Shown piece after piece: positions 36,801-48,800 of a stretch of 64,000 bases of DNA; position 1 is the first letter of the stretch; the number at the start of each line of letters is the position of its first letter. The translations under genes were made by a program, and so were the position numbers. The notes below the pieces were generated by a model that had not been told where the DNA came from, ran no database searches, and was given only the letters and a program-made list of their open reading frames with translations. Source of the DNA: Adiantum capillus-veneris (taxonomy: Eukaryota > Streptophyta > Polypodiopsida > Polypodiales > Pteridaceae); contig CM043953.1 in assembly GCA_014529385.2 (NCBI GenBank), positions 111,296,549 to 111,360,548 on the forward strand. Direction: 5' to 3'.

Positions 36801-39800
36801 ACCCCTTGGTGGACTTTCCTCCAAGCAAGAATCAGCCCTAGCGTTTTCTTCAAGAGCCTAAGCCTAGCGTTTTTGAAGGAGCTTCAGCACCTACCGTTTC
36901 TGGAGTGCATCATCCTGGCGTTTTTGCATCCAGATACCATCGCCACAGACCCCATCAGATAGCGTTTTTGCAGAGCCACTTCCCTAGCGTTTTTACAGAT
37001 CACAGCGTTTGCAGATTTGCAGCGTTTTCAGCCACACCAGTGCAGCGTTTTTCAGCCATGAAGAACCTGCAAGTTCAGCCCCTAAAGAGTAGTAGATTCA
37101 GCCCGGAAGAAACCTCACTTTTTAGCCCTTAAGAACCTCAGTTTTCAGCCCTCGACCTGCAGAATTTCAGTGACAAAGAACCTACAGAAACAGCCCCCAA
37201 AATCAACTTTTTTGGACTAGCCGCAGATTTCAGCCCATAGCGTTTTTGGACAGCAGATAAAAGATTGCAGATTTCAGCCCTAGTGTCGGCCTCGTCATCC
37301 CCGTCGTCGTCGTCAACATAGCCTAGACTTGCATCAGTCACATGCATTCAGTTTGTACCAGATTGTGCAATCATAATTAGACCACTCTCGCCGACGAGAG
37401 TGGGGTCTTCGAAGGAGGGTTTTACAACCTCTCTGGTGTCGTATCTCTCTTCTCTCTCTATCTCTCAGTCTCATACACTTGCACGCATAGTGTCCATTCA
37501 CTTTGTTTGTGATAATAGCATTCTCTCATTAAGAACGAAAGGCTCTACCTTCCATAAGAACAAAAGGAACCTTGAGCACAATTCGGAGCACTCATCTTGA
37601 GCAAAGCGCAAACATTCATTCCGCTGCACCTAACAAAATCAATCTAGGTATCTTTCCTTGCGCATATTGTGTTGTTAGTCCAGAGGGTATTAAACCTCTT
37701 GTGTCCTCCCACATTGGGAATGCTCAAACCAAGGAGCATCAATCTTGATGTCATTCTTTCACAAAAAGAGTGTGCAAACACCTTTAAGAAGGTTCTTGTT
37801 CCAGGCCGTCTCTCAACATAGGCGGACGGTTCCAATCCGAAGATTCCTTATGCACAGCCACACTTCCTTCCAATCTTTTCCTCCTGCGAGTTATTACCAC
37901 CAGTAGTGTTTTCCTAACGCCCATTAGCGTCTTTTCCTTACGGAGGCCATCAAAAAAACGTTTCACCTTGCAAGCATCTAGGGCTGCTTACAAAATCTAG
38001 CCAGACTATTCTCTGAACATAAGTTCAAACTCGGCCCACTTAAGGGCGAACTCCCTTTAGATCTCAATGATGTTCTCCCATTTGTGGTTAAGGTAATTGT
38101 TACCACTTTAAAACGGTTGGCAAATTATACTCTTACGAACATAATAGTTCGAATTTATTCCAGCAGTGTGTAAATGCTACTTGACCTACTCATGGAGAAA
38201 CATATACCACAACCAAAAGTTGCTACTGTAATGGTAAAAGCACATAGCGTACTCAATGATCAACAACCATCAGAAACCCTCGTCTCCGTAGAGAAACTCA
38301 AATTCCTTCTACCGAACACATCTCAAATAGAGATTCCCGTGTCGGAATATCCTTGCGTGCAAAAAGGCGCTCAAGAGAGTATAACAACCTCCCTTCTAGT
38401 CCTTGAAATGAAAGTTGGTTTGTCTCATTCCGTTCAGCTGAAAATTCGATTGGTAGATGACCCTCCTTGGCATAGGTTTGCATCTTTGTGTGTTATCCAT
38501 GTATCCAAAGATGTACATAATTCTTAAGCTGTGTTAGAGTTTCGGTGAGCCTGGGACATTTCCCTCCCTTCGTAAGATCCTTAGAGCGAAGACGCTCAAC
38601 CTGACGATCCCTTGGCTCGATCTTAGAGCAAAACCCGCTCATCAAATAAACTAGGATTTCAATCCTTGGAGTCCTCGAGCACAGACCGTAGCCGTCGCTT
38701 GTTCCTTCCCTTGTAAAGAGAGTGTTCATTCACTTGTGCGAAAAGAACTACCATATCTTCCCTTACCGGGTAAAGGGTATAGGCTCATAGGGTACTCAAG
38801 CTTGATAAAAGCTTTTCTTTTCTGAAAACTTGGAATGGTTCCTTCATAATGTCCTACCCGCAATAGCAGGTAATTTGTTGGAGAACTACCGGATACCAGA
38901 TCAATAATTGACCTTCCGAATGGTTTAGCAAACCAGTTCATCTCATAGAACAATGTTCCAACTTGATCCTACTCTCATAAACACTCGAGAATGATTGTCC
39001 TGGTTAGACACATGCACATCTCATGCATAAAAGCAATATGCAGTTTATGATTTCCTCAAAGAATTAACTTTGATCAAAGACCTGCCCTCTCACTTAAACT
39101 TTGAGGGTCTTCTATTCAAAAACTCAAGAGTTATATTGAATTCCCTTACTCCAAACTTTCTCCGGACAGCAACGTATCCTTCGAGGAGAGGTAACAAAAA
39201 TTTGTTGTTTCTGTGTTCAATGGTTCCCGTCCCTTTGCGCGGATTAGATTCTATGTACACTAAGGTGTACACTTTCAGCTTTTATTGCCGACTCCAGCAT
39301 CTGCTGCAAAGTATCTTGCAGATGCGTCTACAAAATTCACGCAAAAGTCCTTCGTTGACTTTCTTCATCTTTCCTTCCTCAGAGAGGGTCAAGAATGGAG
39401 CTACCTTGGCAAGAGTGAACCACTACTTGCTTTGAGTCGCTCGTGTTCCTATTGGGAAAACCGATCCCAATCTTCTTTGATGCCTTCCTTAGAGCGTAGA
39501 GGAAAAAAATTTGTCCAAAAATTTATCCTTAAATTGAATCCAAGTCTTGTTGTGAATTCCTTGCAGAGCTTTGGTATACCACCAAGTACTTGCAATTCCC
39601 CTTGAGGTGTTTGGTCACATGCCTCACCTTCGACGCTTTCCAGAAATTGCCATTTGCAAAGGCAACTGAAACTGGCGAATGAAAGCGGTAGCTTTCGGGG
39701 CATCTTCCCTTCCGTCAAAAGTATCAAACTTGACTGAAGTGTTCCTAGGTCTAGAGACCTTCATATCCTTCCCGAAAAGACCGGTTTTCTTGGCTATGGT

Positions 39801-42800
39801 TCTAGATTGATGTTCTTGGATATTTTCAGGGTTCTGAAGGATCTTAAGCATTCCGCTCCTTGGCTTCTCTAGGTTCTTGAGCATCATGCTCGTCGCCTTC
39901 TCAGAGAATCCCAAGTCTTGTGTCGACTTCTTGCAGAGAGAAAAAAAATTCCAGCTCTGCGAGCATTTCCTTGCAAGACTTAGGGTTCCGCCTGCTTACT
40001 TATCTCTTGGCTTGTCATGGCTTCTTCTCGTATCTTCCCAGAGTCGTCCTCCTTTACAGAGAAACAGAGGAGACCATGCTCCGATACCATTGTCACAAAC
40101 GGGAGCGCATAGCAATATAAAATACATTCGGATAAATAAGATTTATCACTTATTACTGAAGCCAGAGTATATAGAGAGAAATAGAGAGAGAGAGAGATGA
40201 GTGAGAAGATCGACACAGTACTGCGGACCAGAAGATGGGCTGGTCCCCCCCCCCCCCCCCCCGATAATAGTATCTTTATTACTGAGGAGAAGTCCATACA
40301 AGCACTTGAACCGAGCATATTACCACGTTCATTCTAGAATAAGACTTGATGGTTCCCTGAAGCCTCCGCTTCCTATTCCTAGGGCAAAACCCTATTCCAA
40401 GGAACTTCCGTTCCTTATTCCAATTCCTCGAGAATCAAGGTTCTTGCCTCTGAATCTCACCTTCCAGACTCGGGGCATGGCATCCCTGCAACTCGTTTCC
40501 GACTCTGTTCCCGGAGTCCTCTTCCTGCAAAATAACTCTGCTTTCCCGGACATTAACTCCTTCCCTTGGGAATTTCAACTTTCGGATCACATCTTGAGAG
40601 TCTACCACTCTCGGATCCGTGGATCTACTTCCCAAACTCGGGTACAAAACCCTTGGGCTGATCTGGCTTTAATTTCTCAGAGCGCTTTCTCCTGCAGAGG
40701 CTCTGTCACCAAGAGGTGTATTTTCCTATTGCCTTTCGTAAATATTTTTATTTATTTTTATTTTTACTTGTTTTTCCCGGAACCCTTGAAAAGGTGCAAG
40801 TGGACATTGTATGGCCAATGTGAAACGGCCGTGGCCGAATAGGTTTTTGACATCGGGAGTCTGGGTCGGTTAGTCTAGGATTGGTCGGGCCAGTTAGCAC
40901 TGAATTCTGATCAGTATGGAAGCCTGTGTGCGCCAAATGAAGTCTGGGCCACTCGGAAAGTCACTTATAACTTTATAAGTCAGTGGGAACTAGGGAATTA
41001 ACTCAAAGGGGCAAACGGGACACTTGGCAGGAGAAGAGCAGCCTACAGGACACCTCAGCAAGAGGAGGCGCCCATTTGAGGCTGGGGACTTAGAAGTGAC
41101 CTACAGTGTGTGTGTGTGTGTGTGAGTAGTGGGTGCAGGTCTACAGCTTTAATGGAAAGCTTGCCTTCTCCTCTATCTCATGTAGAGGGATGATTTTCTC
41201 TCGTGCATCTCTCTCTCCCCTTTGGCACATATGGTAATGCCCCACTAGTTGGGCTACTCAGATGAATATGTACAGTTCTAGGGCTTTATGCGCGTTTGCC
41301 AAGGGAAGAGCCTTCTGAACAGGAACCGGATTAGCTAATTGCTAATCCCCCAAAGGTACGCACAGTTCCATCGTGAAAGATTGAGATTTTGGAGAGTTTT
41401 CTCACGTGAAAACTCGTCCAATTCATAGAACTGTCCCATTGTGTACGGGAGCCCTTGGGACACGCGTAGGCGTGTTCGCTCCACTAAAAACGATCCAAAA
41501 CAAGGAAATTACAGCCTTCTGTGTTTTTCTGCAGGTTTAGAGTTTCGCACCTAAACTGCAAGGGAACACCAAGGGAGCCTTGGGATGCGTGTACAAGCTT
41601 TTCGGCACCCGGCAATGAAAAACAAAGAATTACAGCCCGCTGAATTTCTGTGACAGCTCACCCGAAAGCTTCCAGATAGCGAGGGAATCCGCGACCTACA
41701 GGGGTTTTTGCACCATTATGCTGCCGAAATCAGGTCGAAAACCTGCGTTTTCAACCCTCGCCAGGTTTGGACAGCTTTGTGAAAGCTTGTACTAACTGGT
41801 CGGATCGTCTACCTTAAATTGAATAAAGAAATACCGAAAGGGGCGCCAGTCTTTGGGGCCTACATGGTGTCGGTCTCGTGTACGCAGTGACATTCTAGTC
41901 GTTGTGCGCAACTGTGTTCTCTTTCCTTCTCAATGCTCCGTGTAAAGTTAACAGGTAATTGAAATAGTATCGCCCTCTACGTTGTACAGCCAATTATAGG
42001 CTCATGTTTTCCTCTGCTCCTACTCCCTCACTAAGTGGAAGTACACCTGCAAACAAATACTTAAGAGATCATAACATGAAAATCGTTACCTTCAAAGTCT
42101 CGACGCTCGAAACGCAACTCGGTTCTCAAAAAGCGATTCCCCGGAAGAGAATTCTACATAGAAAATCCTCTCTTCCAATCCTACACACAAAGAGGTGTGT
42201 TCTCGGGTTCCTCCTCGTAAATCAACCAAGTCTACGACGTTTATGGCTGAAAACAGAGAAAAACAACAGCTTGTCGTGATGGAAACACGCTCCATAGGAA
42301 CTTCTTCACAAGGGGGCTCGTGCACTGGGTCCTGGCGACATCTGGTACACTTGGGGCAGCCATGGGCGTCACCCGCAACGTTTTCTTTACGGCTGAAATC
42401 TGCAGCAGCATCTTCTCCTTGCAAAAATTGGTCTTCCCTCTGGGAGAGGGCATGTGATGCTTTTGTAGCTCCCTAGCCACAGCAAAGATAGCAGAGCATT
42501 GGCTGCTCACGTAGAGATCGCAGCTGTTTTTTTTTTTTTCTTTTTTTTGGCTCTTCTGCCAGAAAAAGAGAGAAAAATCACTGGCTGCTGTTTACTGCTT
42601 TACTTAACCATAGACTGCCCACTTATTAAGTGGGCGGCCGGTCACCTTTTAAAAATGTCTGAATTTGTTCAAAAACTCAATAAAACCTTATAAGTTAAAA
42701 ACAATGCTTTCACAGCACTTCCCAAGCGTTGGTACAGCCAAACTGTGTCGATCTATGGAAGTGCGGGAAGTCGAGGCATGGCAGTTGGCAGGCAAATGGC

Positions 42801-45800
42801 AAGGACCTTGAGCAGATATTTGATGGAGCCAGGAGCCAGGTACACCGAGTTGGAGCACTCGCTAGTCAAAACTGCAATTGTTTTTTGCTATCACAGGTGG
42901 CAGGAGCATATGCTTATATCCCAAGGTTGGGAACGAGGGAAGGGGTGCTGGATGCAGGTGCCATGAAGTTTATGCTATGGGATTTTGATCGAGGTGTCTA
43001 CAAGAGACTCTACTTGCCCGGATATGTATGCTAAATGTGGTTGTTCGAAGGTCAAGGCAAGTTTTAGCACTACTGATCGGGGGAGTTCAAAAGGCTCGAA
43101 GTGTCGAATTTTTTGGTGTTTCGTACAGCTTCAAGCTTGGGTCTATTCGGCGAGGCTATACCATGGCGGACCCATCTGTTGTAGATGGGCAGTCTTGTCT
43201 TTGCTCACTTTTATGTGGCTTGCTTTCGAGTTGGGCATCGGAACTTAGAACATGCGGGCGTTTGAAGGAGCATTCGAATGTGGCTATGTTTGGCGTGTGC
43301 AAGAGGGCCAAGCCCGAAGTGTTTTTTAAAGCTATTAACACGAAAAAAAAAAAACGAGTTGCAGTGATCGAAGAGCGGTGTATGCAGAAGGGGGCGGCAT
43401 CTGGGAGGCTGATGGAGGAAAGTGCCACCTGGAGGTTTGCATGAGGAGGCAGTTTCGGTGAGCATTGTGGACACATGCAGGAAAGACGAGGGGCGGCACT
43501 GAGTGGAGCCAGGTGACCGACTAACAGGGAGCAAGGGAAGGGCAGCCACCTGGATGGTTTGCATGAGGAGAAGCCGCCACTTGGGCGTGCATGAGGACGA
43601 GAAGGATAGAAAGGGACGTCGGGGATACAAAGGAGCGCCATAAGGCAGTTGCATTAAGCCAAGGACCGGGGCAGTTTTTTGGAGAAGAGAGGCGACCAAT
43701 AGCAAGGTCGCTATTGGCCAGAGCTGCAGAGGGGGAGGAGTGCAAAGGAGCACCAAAAGGTGGCGCTGCTATCAAGGTGAGAACCCGAGGGTTTGCAGAC
43801 AGAGGAGGACGATCTGTAGTGGTTGCTGGATACGATGTAGGAGGTGGCGGGATTGCAGGAGGGCCGATTTTTGGCAAGCGGGGTGGCCCGATATCACAGG
43901 TGAAGAGAAGGTCCCTTGGTCCTTGCATGGGTAAGATGCAGCCAGGAGCAAGGGCGTCTGCCACGTGACACATCCCAACCCTATGTGTCCGTGGACAAGC
44001 TACACCACAGCAGGGTTCAGTCAGTCTAGTCAAGTCTAGATTAGCAGTGATCTGGCACTTTTGTGAGTCTATTCGTAGACCGTGCATGCCCAGTCACTTA
44101 GCATAGATGCATATCCTCCGATTGCACACAGCATGATCATCGGAATTCCCATCAAAATCCATTAGCATCAGTTAGGGGAATTTTCCAGTGCATTTAGCCT
44201 ATTTTCCTATTTTTGGTTATTTTCACTTATTATTTTTAAGTGACTTTCCAACAAAAGTAGGTAGGGCAATTTTGCTAAGTTAATATATAAGCAAACCCAA
44301 GTTAACACTTTTTGGCAGAAGAGGCAGCAGGAGCTTCCCGCTCAACAGGCAACTTCTCAACAGTACCCCCTCAAGCACCTTGGCGTTTTTGGAGATCCCA
44401 TCCTCGCCGACCGCAAGATCTGGCGTTTTCAGCCTCGCCTGGATCGTCAACACCACCAGAACCCTAGCGCTAGCAGATTACTGCCATCGCCAGCAAATTC
44501 ATCAGCATTGCTAGTGTTTTTCCCAAACAGCCAAATCAGCGTTTTGGATTACAGAGTCAGATCAGCCCAGCGTTTTTGGCTAGCAGCAGGAACCATCAGC
44601 GTTTTTGTTTTCAGCCTCAAACAACATCAGATCCACAGCGTTTTCAGCCTAGGAAACAGTAGCAGAACCACCCCAAGTTGGTTGCAGATGTTCCCCCATT
44701 TTCAGCCATAAAAACGCAGCCAAAACAGTCATATTCAGCCACCGAAACAGTCCCAGAATTCAGCGATTAGAAGATCTCAGATTTCAGCCATCAAGTCGTC
44801 GTCGTCATCTCAGTCGTCGTCATCGGCATAGTCCCATTGCATCAGTCCATTGCATACGCATTGTACACCTTTGTGCAATCAAAGAATAGACCACTCTCGC
44901 CGACGAGTGGGGCCTTCGGAGGAGGGTTTTACAACCTCTCGGTGTCGTAACTTTCTCTCTCCTTCTCTCAGTCTCATTCAATTGCACGCACAATCCACTC
45001 ACTTTGTTCGTGACCACAGCTGTTCGGTGCAGTAGAATGAATGTTGTATTTTCTCAAGATTAGTGATCTTTATTGCTCAAGGTTCCTTTTAGTTCTTAGG
45101 GAAAGAGAGAGCTTTCCGTCTTAGGGAGAGTGCTATGATCACAAACAAAGTGAGAGTGCCAGATCACTGCTAATCTCACTTGATCGGACTGACTGAACCC
45201 TGCTGTGGTGTAGCTTGTCCATGGACACATAGGGTTGGGATGTGTCACGTGACATCCCCTCCTTTTCAAAGTGAGGTACTGGTACCGAACTGTATGGCGT
45301 CAAGGGAGATCGCCAACAGCATCCGGAATCCTAGAAGGGACTCTTTGCCGGCCCACTCTGATGTGTGGGTCGAGCGGTACTTGAACTTCATAAAGGTCTA
45401 CAACGCTTGCTTCTTTGGGCCGCGCCGAAGGCGACACAAAGTCTTCTGAATCTCCTTTCTTGCTTCAACTTCGTCTAGAGTCGTGCTTCTTCCATCTTCA
45501 AGAATCTCCATGGCTGAAAATTCCTGAAACAATCTCCAACACAAAACCATGGGCATACCCATTCCATGTAAAGTGAAGGAAAAAAATCTTGTCTTCTCTA
45601 AAGACTCTGTATGCAAAAAAGATGAACATAGAGACGGAGTGACAACCCGTTCATCAAACACATGCAAACAATGCGGTCGAATCTTTTCTGTATGATCAAA
45701 ATCAATTAACTGTGGCAAATCACAATGGAAATGTCCATGCTTGATGCTCATACTATGATGTGCTCTTCCTACAACTGTGTCATGCCAAGGAAGAGACATG

Positions 45801-48800
45801 GACTGTGACTTCCTAACATACAAACTTTTTAGCTTTTCACGAAAAATCCGCATACATCCGTGCTCATTCATGAGAGAAACGTGCTAAACATACAATATGT
45901 CATGCCTAATAAAAGGGATCACATAACGATGCTCACTAAAATACAGGAAACCGTCACGAATAAAAAACTCAAACAATGCGTACGTATCAATCATGCGAAC
46001 ACACAATACTTCCTGTGATGTTTCTTTGGACCAAGGCTGGAGAGCCAAGATCGGTTCTTCTTGAATGATCGAATCGTCATGTGGGGGTTCTTTGGACCTC
46101 GACTCGAAAGCCAAGATCGGATCTTCGTGATTGATCAAATCTACAACGAGGTTAGTTTCGCTAGGAAAAGCATCCACTAACACATCATCCTTGTGAACAA
46201 TCACATCATCTTCATGCAATTCATGATGCTTGTGAGAAATCACATCTTGATCATACAAATCATTATGCAAATCATTGGCATCCAAATCATCATGCTTATC
46301 ATTGTCATTCAAATCATCATGCTTAGCAATATCATTCAAATCATCATCATGCTTCAAACAATCATGCAAATCCAGTGTATCTTGCTTTGGAGAAAGAGAG
46401 ACTGAGAGAATCTCCTTATCCCGAATCCTTTCAATCTTGTCCTGTATATGAGCAATGAGAGATGGAGAAGGAGAAGTATCCACTCCATGAAAGACAGTAG
46501 GAGAATCACTTTTGGCATTGAGGGTTAAAGTGCTAGCCTCCCAATCAACGAGAGGGTTGATTTCACGAAACCATTTCATGCCTAAAATCATATCACATCC
46601 TGAGAGAGCAGAAACAACAAATCTTCTAGTGAAGGCAGTCTGTTGAATTGCAAACAACACATCAAGGCACTCCTTCGTGATGAGAGCGACCATACCAGGA
46701 CGAAAGCCAGAGACCTCGATAGGAAATCTCGGACTAACTTCGAGGCGGGCTCTCTCAACAAGAGAGGGGCTGATCACATCATGCATACTACCTGGGTCAA
46801 ACAATATGACAAAACAGTACCCCGACGTACGACCATAACATTTAATCAGAGAATCATCAATGGGAGGGTCCTGAGAAACTTTGGGCACAATCGTGTTATC
46901 ATTCACTGCATTGACAGATGTAGTGAGTACTGCGGGTTCTTTAGATTCATTCGATTCAAGCTTAGGACATGTTCGTTTTATGTGACCCTTAATGTGACAA
47001 TGAAAACGACTTCCGAAGTGATGTAACCTCCTACAATTCCTTGTGCTACTTTTTCATATGGAGTAAGCTTAGGTTTAGCAGTTGTGTTAGCCTTACCCTT
47101 AGATTCATTGGAAGAATTCTTTGATGAGATATTGTTGGTAGATTGGTTAGAAGAGTTATCATTCTTACCGTTCTTACCGTTCTGAGGAGTCTGCGAGGTA
47201 CTTGTGGAAGTCTTGTTCTCCTTGGGCTTTCCCTTGTTGTGCTTCATCTCCTATGCGAGAGCAATCGCTACCGCCTTGTTGAGATCGATTGGATCGAATA
47301 CCTCGACATTGTACTTGGTATACTCGTCCAATCCAAAGAGAAAAGCCTCTTTGCGCTCATCATCCGATATACGTAATTGGGTACCTAACTGCAAAACACG
47401 ATTAGAAAAAGACATAACCAGCATATCATTTTGCTTGAGAGCGTGCCAATCGTCCTTCAATCGGGCGAGGTACTGAGGTGGCATAAACCGCGCCTTGAGC
47501 TTGTCTTGGAAATCAGCCCAACTAAAAGAGAGGGGCATGAAATCGTCGGCTGCCTCTAGGTGCGCGGCTAGCTGTGCCTCTTGCCATGCGTGGTACCCAT
47601 TAATGGCATCACCGACAAGGTACATAGCTGCCGTCAAAACTTTGTCATTGCTTGTCTTCTTAGTTGTCGCAAAATAAGCATTAAATTGATGCAACCAAGA
47701 ATGAATCACCGTAGCATCCATCTTACCATCATACTTACTGAAAATCAACTTTTCTGTGACTGGATGGTTAGAATCCGCGTCATGGCTTACGCCACTTGAC
47801 GAACTTCCACGATCTTTGGGTGGTTCGGTCTTCGAGGCTAGGATGTGGAAAATAAACTCTTGATGACGAATCTCCCTTTGAGCCTCGCGTTCATCGCGTT
47901 CGCGTTCGAAAGCAAGTCGATTTTCTTCTTGTTTTGCGGCAAGAGCAATGCGCTCACGCTCTTGAGCAAGGCGATTTTCATCGCGCTCGCGGTCCTTGGC
48001 TTCTTGTGCTTCTGCTTTGCTTGCGAGTTGTGCCAATGCAACTCGACTCGTTTCTTGTTGTTGTGCCTTCATGTCCAACATCGACTTGACCATCATCTCC
48101 ATAGGGGTGAGTGCAACTCGTGGTGTAGATGGCGAAGGGGAATGGTCGAAAAAGTCTCCTGGTGGGGAAAAATTTTTGCCGCCTCTCTCATGCTCATCAC
48201 CTATATGCGAAGTATCCATTCCGCTTCGGGTGACGACCATGCACTAGGGTCTTTGGTTCTTAAGTCCACGAGGAACTTGGTTCTTGAGGGTCTTGAGGTT
48301 CTTGAGGTTCTTGAGGGTCTTGAGGTTCTTGAGGTTCTTGAGGTCCTTGATTCGTGAGAATCTAGGGTTCGTGAGGTTCTTGGGATTCTTGAGATTTTCT
48401 TTCGCTTGCAAATCGCGTTGAGAAGGATCTTCTCTTCACCCGAGTTCTACCCTTTTCTGCGGGCGCACCCTTGGCGGCCTTGCGCTCACACCAAGGTTGC
48501 TTTTTCCCACCTCACATCGATTGGCCGGCCGCTAAGTGCACAGTCCGCTCTCAATGAGTGAAAAGAGACACAAGGGGAGACTGGACAAGCCCATCTTTCT
48601 TGGGATTCCTGTCACTCTTCAACAAAACACGATTAGGAATCGCCACGCCCAAGTAAACCGGGGTTCGTGCGATCACAACAAGCAAAAACATTCTTGTGGT
48701 TCTTGTGGTTCTTTCCTTGAGTAATGCAGAACACTTCCAAAGCTCTGATACCAATGTTAGGTGCAGCGGAATGAATGTTGTATTTTCTCAAGATTAGTGA

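Noticed and set aside
40201-40842. 213-codon plus-strand frame
   Set aside because: It lies in the antisense of an LTR next to a primer-binding site, includes a poly-C run and has no recognisable domain.
43521-44087. 188-codon minus-strand frame
   Set aside because: It starts inside the A5 LTR and continues into unrelated intron sequence; no motif.
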